Assembly (NCBI RefSeq): GCF_011694815.1
Contig: NZ_CP050177.1
Span: 7,509,501-7,573,500, forward strand
Length of the DNA stretch: 64,000 nucleotides
Direction: 5' to 3'
Source of the DNA: Streptomyces liangshanensis
Lineage (GTDB): Bacteria > Actinomycetota > Actinomycetes > Streptomycetales > Streptomycetaceae
This document shows, piece after piece, positions 51,169-60,286 of this stretch. A program made the translations under genes and the position numbers. Position 1 is the first letter of the stretch. Every line of letters starts with the position of its first letter. The notes under the pieces were generated by a model, which saw only the letters and a program-made list of their open reading frames with translations, made no database searches and was not told where the DNA came from.

Positions 51169-53049
51169 TCAGTCCTCCGAGACGTCCATGGCGTGCCGCC
51201 ACACCGTCAGGTCCATGGACAGGTAGCTGCTCGCGTCGCTCTCGTCGGGGAAGCCCACGAGCTTGATGAGCGCCACGTCGCCGGCGTCGGTCAGCAGGCA
51301 CAGCCGGGAGTCCCTGGAGAGCTTCTCCTGCTCCACGTAGGTCGTGTAGCGCGTGTCCGTCCGGCAGGTCTCCAGCGTCCCCGGCTGCGAGCCCTTGAGC
51401 AGGACGAGCTGGGCGCCGTTGGTCATCAGCCCGCCGCCGACGTTCGTGAGCTCGCCGTCGCCGGACTCCTTCGGGCGCACCGGGTCGTCCGAGAGGGACA
51501 GCTTGAAGTACGAGGCGAGGTTGACGCTCTTGTAACTGACCGCCTTGGGGTCGGGGGCCGGGGCGGTGTCGCTCGGCGTGCCCTTGGACCCGCCGGACCC
51601 GCCGGAGCCGCCGGATCCCCCGGGATCGGCCGTACCGCCGGCCCGGTCGCTCGTACCGCTGCCCGCCTTCGACGTCCCCTTGTCGTCCTCGAGCGCGGAG
51701 CTGATCGCACCGATCACGATCAGCGCGACGAACACCCCCGCCACGACACCGAGCACCCGCTTGGTGGAGGAAGCCTTCTTCTGGCCCGGGGGCACGTAGG
51801 GCTGGGGTCCCGGATAGGGCTGGGGCTGCGGGCGGGCGCCGGGGTAGGGCTGCGGTCCCGTCGGCCCGTATCCCGGCCCGTGCTGCGCCGCGGTCGGCCC
51901 GTACCCGGGGGGCGGCGTGCCGGGTCCGTGACCGGGAGGCGGGGTGGCCGGCCCGTACCCCGGCGGTGGTGTCCGCGGCCCGTACCCCGGCGGCGGGGTG
52001 GCCGGGCCGAAGCCCGGTGCCGGCGTGGCGCGCTGGGTGGGGGAGTACGCGGGGTGCGGCGCGGCCGGTGCCGAGGGACCGGCGGTCGCGGTCGGGGCGG
52101 CCGCCACTCCCGGCGGCGGGGTCGGCGCGGGCGCGGGCGCCGCCGCCCGTACGGTGATGTCCGCCGCCACCGAGCCGGGCAGCCAGTCCTCCGGCCTGCG
52201 CAGCACGGTCCCGTCGTTGGCCGCCTGGCAGATGGCGATGATCTCGGGGATCGAGGGACGCGCCTCCGGGTCCTTGGCGAGACAGCGCGTGACCAGCTCC
52301 GTCAGCCGCTCGGGCACCCCGGTCAGGTCCGGTTCCTCGTGGACGATCCGGTAGAGCACCCCGTGCGACGTCCCCTCGCCGAACGCGGGCGAACCGGTCG
52401 ACGCGTAGGCCGCCACCTGCCCCAGCGCGAAGATGTCGGTCGCCGCGGTCACCGGCCGGCCCGCCGCCTGCTCGGGCGCCATGAACGACGGGGTGCCGAT
52501 GGTGACACCACTGCCCGTCAGCGAGGTCGCGTCGGCGGCGTGCGCGATGCCGAAGTCGATGACCCGCGGGCCGTCGGCGGCCAGCAGGACGTTGGACGGC
52601 TTGAGGTCGCGGTGCACGATCTTCGCGCCGTGGATGACGTGGAGCGCCTCGGCGACCCCCGCCACCAGCAGCAGGACCGCGTCCACGGGCAGCGCGCCGT
52701 GCTCCTGGACGGCCTCCGCGAGCGAGGGCCCCGGCACGTACGCGGTGGCGAGCCAGGGCTGCGCGCCGTCCGTGTCCGCGTCGATGACGGGCGCGGTGAA
52801 CAGGCCCTGCACCCGCTGGGCGGACTTCACCTCCTGCGCGAACCGCCTGCGGAACTCCGCGTCCTCGGCGAAGTCGGGGCGGATCACCTTGATCGCGAGG
52901 GCCCGCCCGCCCGGTGTGTACGACAGGTACACCTTGCCCATGCCGCCCGCGCCCAGCTTGGCCGCCAGCCGGTATCCGCCGACATGGCCCGGATCGTCAC
53001 CGTCCAGTGGCTTGAAGACCTTCGCCCGGTCGGGCTGCTGATCACTCAT
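51169..53049 (-). CDS. Transmembrane Ser/Thr protein kinase with repeat-rich linker
   Basis: 626 residues. Kinase domain about 26-280: KLGAGGMGKVYL (31-42), Lys54, VHRDLKPSN (145-153), DFG (165-167). A long Pro-rich cytosolic linker has PPPGYGP-type repeats (ATPPPGYGPRTPPPGYGP). One helix (VLGVVAGVFVALIVIGAISS, near 450) and an extracellular part with a GGSGGSGGSGG spacer and an unknown domain (SLSDDPVRPKESGDGE). No PASTA repeats. Start ATG at 53049. A near neighbour of the other kinase; they are not recent copies, since the extracellular parts differ. Confidence 0.93.
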   Translation of the reverse strand: MSDQQPDRAKVFKPLDGDDPGHVGGYRLAAKLGAGGMGKVYLSYTPGGRALAIKVIRPDFAEDAEFRRRFAQEVKSAQRVQGLFTAPVIDADTDGAQPWLATAYVPGPSLAEAVQEHGALPVDAVLLLVAGVAEALHVIHGAKIVHRDLKPSNVLLAADGPRVIDFGIAHAADATSLTGSGVTIGTPSFMAPEQAAGRPVTAATDIFALGQVAAYASTGSPAFGEGTSHGVLYRIVHEEPDLTGVPERLTELVTRCLAKDPEARPSIPEIIAICQAANDGTVLRRPEDWLPGSVAADITVRAAAPAPAPTPPPGVAAAPTATAGPSAPAAPHPAYSPTQRATPAPGFGPATPPPGYGPRTPPPGYGPATPPPGHGPGTPPPGYGPTAAQHGPGYGPTGPQPYPGARPQPQPYPGPQPYVPPGQKKASSTKRVLGVVAGVFVALIVIGAISSALEDDKGTSKAGSGTSDRAGGTADPGGSGGSGGSGGSKGTPSDTAPAPDPKAVSYKSVNLASYFKLSLSDDPVRPKESGDGELTNVGGGLMTNGAQLVLLKGSQPGTLETCRTDTRYTTYVEQEKLSRDSRLCLLTDAGDVALIKLVGFPDESDASSYLSMDLTVWRHAMDVSED

Positions 53050-53180
53050 CGACTCACGTCCCCCGTGCTCCACACCTGTGTTCGGACGGCACCCTATCCC
53101 GGCGCCGCCGGGCGGTTCTTCAAGACGCGGGTCGGCGCCCGGCGGTTGCACGCCGGGGGACCGGATTCACCGGAAGGCGC

Positions 53181-53933
53181 TCACCGCAGCAGGAGTTGGA
53201 GACCGCCGAGCACCGTCGCGCCGATCACGAGCCGTTCGAAGAGCCGTTGGTCGATGCGGTTCACACAGGCCTTGCCGAGGTACGCGCCGGGCAGGACGAA
53301 CAGGACCAGGACGGCGTCGAGCAGCAGGGAGCGGCCGTCGATCAGGCCGAGCCCCACGCTGAACGGCACTTTCGTCGTGTTCACGATGAGGAAGAACCAC
53401 GCCGAGGTGCCGAGGAAGCCCAGTTTCCGGAAGCCCGCCGACAGCAGGTACATCGACATCACCGGGCCGCCCGCGTTGGCGACCATCGTCGTGAAGCCGC
53501 CGAGCACCCCGTACGAACCGGCCTTGACCCGCCCGCCGGACGTCGCCGGGGCCTGCGAGGCGGCCTCCGCGCCGCCGCGCCGCCGCCACATCGTGACGCC
53601 CGCCATCAGCAGCAGGATGGCCCCGATGGACGTACGGACCGCGTCGTTGCCCGCCAGGAGCAGGAACACCGTGCCCAGCACGACCCCCGCCGCGACCGCG
53701 GGGAACAGCCGCCACAGCGTGGGCCAGTGCGCGTGCCGCCGGTAGGTCAGCACCGCCAGGACGTCCCCGGCGATCAGGATGGGCAGCAGCACACCCGTCG
53801 ACTCGCGGGCCGGCAGTACGGTCGCGAACACCGCGAGGCTGACGGTGTTCGCCCCGCTCACGGCCGTTTTCGAGAAGCCGACAAGAGTCGCCGCCGCCGC
53901 GAGCGCCGCGAATCCCCACCAAGATATGTCCAT
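53181..53933 (-). CDS. TauE/SafE-type permease
   Basis: 250-residue integral membrane protein with about seven or eight helices (ISWWGFAALAAAATLVGFSK, VLLPILIAGDVLAVLTY, VAAGVVLGTVFLLLAG, LGGFTTMVANAGGPVMSMY, LVIGATVLGGLQLLLR). GFSKTAVSG and ANAGGPVM are TauE motifs. The family exports sulfite, sulfoacetate or related organic anions. ATG at 53933. Divergent from an XRE regulator with a palindrome between them; the regulator probably controls it. Confidence 0.88.
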   Translation of the reverse strand: MDISWWGFAALAAAATLVGFSKTAVSGANTVSLAVFATVLPARESTGVLLPILIAGDVLAVLTYRRHAHWPTLWRLFPAVAAGVVLGTVFLLLAGNDAVRTSIGAILLLMAGVTMWRRRGGAEAASQAPATSGGRVKAGSYGVLGGFTTMVANAGGPVMSMYLLSAGFRKLGFLGTSAWFFLIVNTTKVPFSVGLGLIDGRSLLLDAVLVLFVLPGAYLGKACVNRIDQRLFERLVIGATVLGGLQLLLR

Positions 53934-53975
53934 GCCGGGAACCGATGGTATGCCTCCCCCGCCCGGCGGCGGTCG

Positions 53976-53998
53976 GCCAGGGAACCGCGCTCCCTGGC
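53976..53998. promoter_or_regulatory. Palindrome between permease and XRE regulator
   Basis: GCCAGGGA (53976-53983) and TCCCTGGC (53991-53998): 8-bp arms, 7-bp spacer, 32 bases before the regulator start. It shares the CAGG/CCTG look of the operator at 33277. Confidence 0.55.
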
Positions 53999-54029
53999 TG
54001 AGTTCGGCGAATCCGCTGATACTGGACAC

Positions 54030-54869
54030 ATGGACAGAGCTCAACTGGCTGATTTCCTGCGGGCCCGCCGCGAAGCGCTGCGCCCCGCGGACGTCGGGCT
54101 CGGGCCGGGCGCGCGCGGACGGTCGGCCGGACTGCGGCCCGAGGAGGTCGCGGCGCTGGCCACGATGCCCACCGAGCACTACGCCGGACTGGAGGAGCAG
54201 CGCGCTCCCCAGCCCTCCCCGGTCCTGCTGTTGTCCCTGGCCCGGGCGCTGCGGCTGACACCCGACGAACGGGACCACCTCTTCCGCCTGGCCGGGCGGC
54301 GCATTCCCGAACGCCACACGGCGAGCGAGCAGGTCAGCCCGGTGCTGCTGCGGATGCTGGACCGGCTCGACGACACCCCGGCGCAGGTGCTGACGGACCT
54401 GGGCGAGACCCTCGCGCAGAACCGCCTGGCCCGGGCCCTGTTCGGCGACTTCGAGCACCGTACGGGCGCGGCGCGCAGCGCCGTCCACCGGTGGTTCACC
54501 GAGCCGGGCGCCCGGTCCGCGTACCCGGTGGAGGAGCGGCGCGAGGAGAGCCGGGCGCTGGTCGCCGAGCTGCGGGCGGCGCTCGTACGGCGCGGGCAGG
54601 ACCCGAGGTCCCGGGCCCTGGTGGCCCGGCTGCGGGCGGAGAGCGACGAGTTCGCGGGGATCTGGGCCGATCACGAGGTCGGTGTCCTCCGGGGGCGCCG
54701 CAGGCGGATCAGCCATCCCGAGGTGGGGATGGTCGAACTGGACTGCCAGGCGCTGGTCGACGAGAGCAGGTCACAGGTGCTCGCGGTCTTCACGGCGGCC
54801 CCCGGCACCCAGGCGCGGCGGCGCCTGGAGCTGCTGTCCGGGGCGGGCGCGCGTTTCGCCGACCGCTGA
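54030..54869 (+). CDS. XRE family regulator with MmyB-like ligand domain
   Basis: 279 residues. Helix-turn-helix 4-75 (LADFLRARREALRPADVGLG, RPEEVAALATMPTEHYAGLE, slightly unusual turn), then MmyB-like PAS domain (AQVLTDLGETLAQNRLARAL, RISHPEVGMVELDCQALVDE). Divergent from the TauE permease, the same arrangement as at 33333. The two regulators are paralogues but clearly distinct in sequence. ATG at 54030. Confidence 0.9.
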   Translation: MDRAQLADFLRARREALRPADVGLGPGARGRSAGLRPEEVAALATMPTEHYAGLEEQRAPQPSPVLLLSLARALRLTPDERDHLFRLAGRRIPERHTASEQVSPVLLRMLDRLDDTPAQVLTDLGETLAQNRLARALFGDFEHRTGAARSAVHRWFTEPGARSAYPVEERREESRALVAELRAALVRRGQDPRSRALVARLRAESDEFAGIWADHEVGVLRGRRRRISHPEVGMVELDCQALVDESRSQVLAVFTAAPGTQARRRLELLSGAGARFADR

Positions 54870-54950
54870 GCGGCGCGCTCGGGAGCCCCGCCCCGCCCGG
54901 CCGGATTATTCGGACGACACCGGCCCGCCCCGTTCCCTACGCTCCGCGGA

Positions 54951-55517
54951 ATGGACTCAGTGGGCTCACCGATCACCGACGCGCTGGACGGATACGAGGC
55001 GCGGGACCCGGCGGAGGCGGCCGACGTACGGCGCGTCCGCGACCTGGCCGGGACCGCGCCCGATCCGTGGCTCCGTACGACACCCCTCCACGCGACGGCC
55101 TCCGCGCTGATCGTGCACCCGCCGAGCGGCCGGGTGCTGATGCGCTGGCACCCGGGCATGCGGTCGTGGCTGCTGGTCGGCGGCCACGGCGACCCCGGGG
55201 AGAGCGACCCCCTCGCCGTCGTCCTGCGCGAGGGAGCGGAGGAGACCGCGCTCCCCGACCTGGTGCCGTGGCCGGACGCCTCGCTCGTCCACGTGGCCGT
55301 CGTGCCCGTACCGGCCCGGGGCGGCGAACCGGCCCACGAACACGCCGACCTGCGCTTCGTCCTCGCCACCGCCCGGCCCGACGCGGCCCGTCCCGAGAAC
55401 CCGGACGCCGTCCTGCGCTGGCTGACCCCCGCCGAGGCGGTGGAGAGCACCACGCTCGCCAACGTCCGCGACACCCTGCGCCGGGTGGAGCTGCTGCTCA
55501 CCGACTCCGCCCGCTGA
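54951..55517 (+). CDS. NUDIX hydrolase
   Basis: 188 residues. The Nudix box fits GxxxxxExxxxxREUxEExGU: GHGDPGESDPLAVVLREGAE, continuing ETAL, at about 79-101. HATASALIVHPPSGRVLMRW is the preceding core strand. Cleaves nucleoside-diphosphate-linked compounds; substrate unknown. The N-terminal ~45 residues (TDALDGYEARDPAEAADVRR) are a helical extension found in related Streptomyces proteins. Confidence 0.88.
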   Translation: MDSVGSPITDALDGYEARDPAEAADVRRVRDLAGTAPDPWLRTTPLHATASALIVHPPSGRVLMRWHPGMRSWLLVGGHGDPGESDPLAVVLREGAEETALPDLVPWPDASLVHVAVVPVPARGGEPAHEHADLRFVLATARPDAARPENPDAVLRWLTPAEAVESTTLANVRDTLRRVELLLTDSAR

Positions 55518-55671
55518 GAGCGGAGAGCCGGGAGCGGCGCGGGAGGGGCGGGGGAGAAGGGAGGGGCGGGCCACCGGCCCGGATCCGGGCGTGCCAGAGT
55601 GCTGCGGGACGACGAGCAGGACGTCCGTGCGGGCCCGGCCCGTGCGGACGCACGCAGCGAAGGAGAACACC

Positions 55672-57003
55672 GTGCCCCGCACGCCCGGCCGGTCCGACGT
55701 CCCGGGCGGCCAGCCCCTCCCGGAACAGCCCCTCACCAACTGGGCGGGCAACATCGCCTTCCGCGCGGCCCGGATCCACCGCCCCACCACCGTGGACGAC
55801 CTGCGGGAGATCGTCGCGGGCAGCGATCACGTACGGGCGCTGGGCAGCGGCCACTCCTTCAACACCCTCGCGGACACCACCGGCGACCTGGTGTCGGTGG
55901 CCGCGCTGCCCGCGGACGTGGAGGTCGACGCCGACGCCCGGACGGTGACCGTCGGCGCGGGACTGCGCTTCGCCGCGTTCACCGGCGCCGTGCACGCCGC
56001 CGGCCTCGCGCTCCACAACCTCGGCTCGCTCCCGCACATCTCCGTCGCGGGCGCCTGCGCCACCGGTACCCACGGCTCCGGGACCGGCAACGGCTCGCTG
56101 GCCACGGCCGTCCGCGCGCTGGACCTCGTCACCGCGGACGGCGGGCTGCGCCACCTCCGCAGGGGCGACGAGGACTTCGAGGGAGCGGTGGTCGCGCTCG
56201 GGTCCACCGGCGTCGTGACCCGGATGACACTCGACCTCGTACCGGCCTACGACGTCCGGCAGTGGGTGTACGACGGACTGCCGTACGACCGGCTCCGTGA
56301 GCGTTTCGACGACGTCCTCTCCGCCGCGTACAGCGTCAGTGTGTTCACCCGCTGGCAGGCCGACGAGCGGGCGCAGGTGTGGCTCAAGCAGCGGGCCGGC
56401 GACACCGCCGCCGGATCGGGCCCGCGGTACGGCGAGGACCGGGCACCGGACCGCTGGTTGGGCGCCGACCTGGCCGGAGGACCCCGCCACCCCGTGCCCG
56501 GCATGGACCCGGTCACCTGCACCCCCCAGGCCGGCGTCCCCGGCCCCTGGCACGAGCGGCTCCCGCACTTCCGCCCCGAGTTCACCCCCAGCAACGGCGA
56601 CGAGCTCCAGAGCGAGTACTTCGTGGCGCGCGAGGACGGCCCCGCCGCCTTCGACGCCCTGGCGCGGATCAGCGACCGGATCGCGCCCGTCCTCCAGGTC
56701 GGCGAGATCCGGACGATCGCGGGCGACGACCTGTGGCTGAGCCCGGCGTACGGACGCGACTCGGTGGCCTTCCACTTCACCTGGATCCCCGACACCGACG
56801 CCGTCACGCCCGTGCTCGGCGCCGTCGAGGAGGCGCTCGCCCCGTTCGGTGTCCGGCCGCACTGGGGCAAGCTGTTCACCACCTCTCCCGGGCGGATGCG
56901 GGAGCTGTACGGGCGGTACGGCGACTTCGAGCGGCTGACCACCCGGCTGGACCCCCACGGGGTGTTCCGCAACGAGCTGGTCACGCGCTACTTCCCCCGC
57001 TGA
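55672..57003 (+). CDS. Alditol oxidase-like flavoprotein
   Basis: 443 residues of the VAO/PCMH flavin family. PLTNWAGNIAFRAARIHRP opens the FAD domain; RALGSGHSFN holds the His that binds FAD covalently in AldO, then HISVAGACATGTHGSGTGNG. The substrate domain has FRPEFTPSNGDELQSEYFVA and the active-site Lys of RPHWGKLFTT, with VTRYFPR at the end. In Streptomyces AldO oxidises xylitol, sorbitol and related polyols with O2, giving aldoses and peroxide. The GTG start with AAGGAGAACACC before it adds a short leader compared with the ~418-residue model enzyme. Close relationship is clear; exact substrate is inferred. Confidence 0.85.
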   Translation: MPRTPGRSDVPGGQPLPEQPLTNWAGNIAFRAARIHRPTTVDDLREIVAGSDHVRALGSGHSFNTLADTTGDLVSVAALPADVEVDADARTVTVGAGLRFAAFTGAVHAAGLALHNLGSLPHISVAGACATGTHGSGTGNGSLATAVRALDLVTADGGLRHLRRGDEDFEGAVVALGSTGVVTRMTLDLVPAYDVRQWVYDGLPYDRLRERFDDVLSAAYSVSVFTRWQADERAQVWLKQRAGDTAAGSGPRYGEDRAPDRWLGADLAGGPRHPVPGMDPVTCTPQAGVPGPWHERLPHFRPEFTPSNGDELQSEYFVAREDGPAAFDALARISDRIAPVLQVGEIRTIAGDDLWLSPAYGRDSVAFHFTWIPDTDAVTPVLGAVEEALAPFGVRPHWGKLFTTSPGRMRELYGRYGDFERLTTRLDPHGVFRNELVTRYFPR

Positions 57004-57108
57004 CAGGCCCGCGCCTCGGCGGCCCCCACCGGGCCCGGAACGTGATTTGTCACCCGCTTTTTACCCAGGGCATAGCCGGGACTCAGTTTCGGTTCCTAAC
57101 CTCGCAAC

Positions 57109-58146
57109 ATGCCCCGCACTCCTCCCGCGCGGCGCCCCGGGTCCTCCGCGCGGCGCCGCCGCGGACGCCACCTCTCGGCCGCGCTCGTCCTGCTCATGAC
57201 CGGATGCGCGGCGGTGGGCGGCTTCGACGCGGCCGCGCAGAGCCGGCCGGCGCAACCGCGGGCGGGTGTCCTCGGGGCGCTGAGCCTGCCCGTCTCCCCA
57301 CCGGTCATGGAGGCCGGGGTCGTCCCCCTGGTGCACACCCTGCTCCCCGGCACCCCGTCCCTCGCCCGGCCGTCCCCGTCCGCCGCGCCCCAGGCCTCCA
57401 GGAGTACCCGACAGGCGGTCCTGCCGGCCGACAGGGACCGGTCGCTGTCCGACAAGCTCCACGACGTGATGGCGTCCACCTCCGCCTCGCTGTCCGTGGC
57501 GGTGATGGACCTCGACGGCACGAGCCGGGCGCGGTACGGCGTCACCGCCGGCCGGACGTACGACACGGCGAGCATCGTCAAGGTCGACGTCCTCGCGGCC
57601 CTGCTGCTCCGGGCGCAGGACGAGCACCGCGCTCTCACCGCCGCGGAGAGGTCGTACGCGTCCTCGATGATCCGTGTCAGCGACAACGCGGCGACGGACG
57701 CGCTCTGGGGCATCATCGGCGGGGCCGCCGGCCTGGACGCGGCGAACCGGCGGCTGGGGCTCGGGGCGACCACGGCGGGCGCGGGCGGTCTGTGGGGCCT
57801 GACCCAGACCACCGCGCCCGACCAGCTGACCCTGCTCTCCGCCGTGTTCGGGAAGAAGTCCGTGCTGACCGCCTCGTCCCGCTCCTACGCGCGCTCGCTG
57901 ATGGGGCGGATAGCCGACGGCCAGGACTGGGGCGTCTCGGCGGCGGGCCCGGCCGTGGGGCTGAAGAACGGCTGGCTGCCCCGTACCGCGACCGGCCTGT
58001 GGGACGTCAACAGCATCGGCGAGGTCACCGTGGACGGGCACGCCTACCTGGTCGCGGTGGTGTCGAAGGGCCACGTCTCGATGGCGAAGGGCGTCGCGCT
58101 GGTGGAGACCGCGGCCAAGGCGGCCGTCTCCGCCCTGACCACCTGA
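57109..58146 (+). CDS. Class A beta-lactamase-fold serine hydrolase, lipoprotein-like
   Basis: 345 residues. N-terminal signal with lipobox-like MTGC (Cys33). The penicillin-recognising motifs are present: SIVK (155-158, nucleophile Ser155), SDN (191-193) and KNG (285-287, in place of KTG). The beta-lactamase deacylation Glu of an omega loop is not evident. It resembles secreted serine hydrolases of the beta-lactamase2 family in Streptomyces; either a low-level beta-lactamase or a cell-wall hydrolase. Pro/Ser-rich linker 80-105 before the domain. ATG at 57109. Confidence 0.82.
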   Translation: MPRTPPARRPGSSARRRRGRHLSAALVLLMTGCAAVGGFDAAAQSRPAQPRAGVLGALSLPVSPPVMEAGVVPLVHTLLPGTPSLARPSPSAAPQASRSTRQAVLPADRDRSLSDKLHDVMASTSASLSVAVMDLDGTSRARYGVTAGRTYDTASIVKVDVLAALLLRAQDEHRALTAAERSYASSMIRVSDNAATDALWGIIGGAAGLDAANRRLGLGATTAGAGGLWGLTQTTAPDQLTLLSAVFGKKSVLTASSRSYARSLMGRIADGQDWGVSAAGPAVGLKNGWLPRTATGLWDVNSIGEVTVDGHAYLVAVVSKGHVSMAKGVALVETAAKAAVSALTT

Positions 58147-58227
58147 TCCCCCCCGCCATTCCCGCCGGGGGCGGGCCCAGGACCCACAGCATCTGCGCGA
58201 AGGGGCGTATATCGCGACAATGGACGC

Positions 58228-58258
58228 GTATAACCCTGTAGCTGTATACCCCTGTAGC
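58228..58258. promoter_or_regulatory. 15-bp direct repeat upstream of ADH gene
   Basis: GTATA(a/c)CCCTGTAGC occurs at 58228-58242 and 58244-58258, one mismatch, 16-bp period, 24 bases before the ADH start. An earlier half-similar GCGTATA (58205-58211) may extend the array. Probable activator or repressor site. Confidence 0.55.
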
Positions 58259-58282
58259 CGTCGCGGATGAGGTGCTTCCGGC

Positions 58283-59296
58283 ATGCGTGCAGTTGTTGCG
58301 AACGCGGTGAACGCGCCGCTGACACGGGTCGAGCGGGACGTCCCGGAGATCGGTCCCGGAGAGGTCCTCGTCAAGATGACCGCCTGCGGTGTGTGCTTCT
58401 CGGACCTCAAACTCATCCAGGGCGAGTACGCCTTCGCCCGCTTCCCGGTGATCCCCGGCCACGAGATCACCGGAACGATCGCCGCCGTGGGCGACGGCGT
58501 CGCGGGACACCGCGTCGGTGACGCCGTGGGCGCGCAGTTCCTCTACGACTCGGACGGCTTCTGCGACTACTGCGTCAGCGGTGACCAGATCCTCTGCCCC
58601 CGCAAACGCATCACCGGGATCGTCATCGACGGCGGTTACGCGGAGTACGGCGTGTTCAAGGGCGCGTACGTCACCCCCCTGCCGAGCGGGCTCGACCCCG
58701 TCGCGGCGGCCCCGCTGATGTGCGCGGGCCTCACCGCGTTCAACGCGCTGCGCCGGGCGGGCACGCACGCGGGCTCGCGGGTCGCGGTCGTCGGCGCGGG
58801 CGGCATCGGGGCCCTCGCCGTCCGGTACGCGGTGGCCATGGGCGCGCGCGTCGCGGTGGTCGGCCATGCGCGGCGCGGTGAGGACCGGGCGAAGGAGATG
58901 GGCGCGGAACTGTTCGTGGCCGGCGCCGAGACCGACCCGGCCGCCGCGCTCAAGGAGTGGGAGGGCGGGGCCGACATCCTCCTGAACGCCGCCCCCACCA
59001 CCGCGGCCGGCACCGCCGCCTTCGGCGGCCTCGCCCCCGACGGCGTCCTCGTCCTGTGCGGGTACGACTCCGAGCCGCTCGTCCTGCCGAGCCAGCCGAT
59101 GGTCCTCAACCGGCTGCGGGTGCTGGCCAGCCCGTCCGGCTCCCCGCACGACCTGCGCGACACACTCGCCTTCTCGGCGCAGCACGGGATCCTGCCCGAG
59201 GTCACCCCGATCGACCTGGACGACGCCCCCGCCGCGGTCGACGCCCGCGCCACCTCCGGCCGCACGGGCGGCCGCCGGGTCATCGTGTTCGCCTGA
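58283..59296 (+). CDS. Zinc-dependent alcohol dehydrogenase (MDR family)
   Basis: 337 residues. GroES-like part with catalytic CGVCFSDLKL (Cys35 and Cys38) and GHEITGTIAAVG (the zinc His); structural zinc Cys cluster is only partly present (CDYCVSGDQILC). Rossmann part has the cofactor loop GAGGIG and QFLYDSDGF. Typical of the AdhP/AdhT-like alcohol dehydrogenases. The ATG lies 24 bases after the direct repeat at 58228. Alone in its direction. Confidence 0.88.
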   Translation: MRAVVANAVNAPLTRVERDVPEIGPGEVLVKMTACGVCFSDLKLIQGEYAFARFPVIPGHEITGTIAAVGDGVAGHRVGDAVGAQFLYDSDGFCDYCVSGDQILCPRKRITGIVIDGGYAEYGVFKGAYVTPLPSGLDPVAAAPLMCAGLTAFNALRRAGTHAGSRVAVVGAGGIGALAVRYAVAMGARVAVVGHARRGEDRAKEMGAELFVAGAETDPAAALKEWEGGADILLNAAPTTAAGTAAFGGLAPDGVLVLCGYDSEPLVLPSQPMVLNRLRVLASPSGSPHDLRDTLAFSAQHGILPEVTPIDLDDAPAAVDARATSGRTGGRRVIVFA

Positions 59297-59333
59297 GCGC
59301 AGCCGCCCAGCCGCCCAGCCGCCCCCGACCCCG

Positions 59334-60176
59334 TCAGCGCGGGGCGAAGCGCGCCAGGACCGTCATGGTCGGCCGCAGGTTCCGTACCCCCGGCACACGC
59401 CGCGCGAGCGGGGCCACCGTGCCGAAGAACAGGCCGTCGCCCCGGGGGACCGGCACCTCACGCACCTCGGTGATGCCCGGGTGCGCGGTGAAGACCTTCG
59501 ACAGCTCGCCCGCGTTCATGCCCCACGGCATCGGCGGTGTCGTGTAGCCCTGCACGGTGGTCATCCCCCCGTGGGTCGTCCGCGCGCTGAACCAGCGCGG
59601 CACCGCGTCGAAGACCAGCGCGCCTCCCGGGAAGTGCTCGGCGCACCGGGCGATCAGCTCCCGCACCTCGGCCGGGCGCAGGTACATCAGCAGGCCCTGC
59701 GCCGTGACGAGAACCCCCCGAGAGGTGTCGACCTCCTCGATCCACGCCGGATCGAGGGCGGAGCAGGCGAGCGTACGGCGCCGCTCCCCGTCGGCGAGCA
59801 GGTCCCGCCGCACGGCCACCGTCTCGGGCAGGTCGACGGAGAGCCAGTGGACCCGCCCGTTGTCCACCCGCCAGAACTGGGTCTCCAGGCCTTCGCCCAG
59901 CGCCACGACCGTGCCGTCCGGATGCTCGGCGAGGAAGTCGCGTACCACCGCGTCGAAGGTCAGCACCCGCAGCGCCTGGCCCTGCGCGAGGAAGGGGCTC
60001 GGCGGCCCGAACGTCTCCTCGAAGGGGTAGTCGATGGAGTCGACCAGCGCGACCGACCGCGGGTCCTCGAACGCGGCGGAGGGCTGCCGGGCCGCGAAGG
60101 AGCGGTGGTAGAGATTCCACAGCAGTGTCTCCGGGACGGCGGAGAGCGAGACCGTTCGTGGTGTCCCGTGGTCCAT
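59334..60176 (-). CDS. Leucine-carboxyl-methyltransferase-like SAM methyltransferase
   Basis: 280 residues of the LCM/PPM family (PF04072): VVALGEGLETQFWRVDNG is the SAM-binding strand, WLSVDLPETVAVRR, ARELLIMY-like region TAQGLLMYLRPAEV, and GALVFDAVPRWFSART. It methylates a carboxyl or oxygen on a small molecule in bacterial members. Same strand as the next methyltransferase with 110 bases between. A small AGCCGCCC triple repeat (59301-59324) precedes its end. Confidence 0.85.
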   Translation of the reverse strand: MDHGTPRTVSLSAVPETLLWNLYHRSFAARQPSAAFEDPRSVALVDSIDYPFEETFGPPSPFLAQGQALRVLTFDAVVRDFLAEHPDGTVVALGEGLETQFWRVDNGRVHWLSVDLPETVAVRRDLLADGERRRTLACSALDPAWIEEVDTSRGVLVTAQGLLMYLRPAEVRELIARCAEHFPGGALVFDAVPRWFSARTTHGGMTTVQGYTTPPMPWGMNAGELSKVFTAHPGITEVREVPVPRGDGLFFGTVAPLARRVPGVRNLRPTMTVLARFAPR

Positions 60177-60286
60177 GGCGCTGGTCCTCCCGTGCTCGGC
60201 TGCGTGCCTCTCCCATTCAACCGTGCCCATCCCGGGTGACCGGCGAACGGGTGCCGGGGGTGGTCTGTCGCCCCGGTCGGCGACGG

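Noticed and set aside
34216..53049. Link between the two Ser/Thr kinases and the FHA domain of the ATPase
   Set aside because: The FHA domain lacks the GR and SxxH residues needed for phosphothreonine binding, and the kinases are 11 kb away with other genes between.
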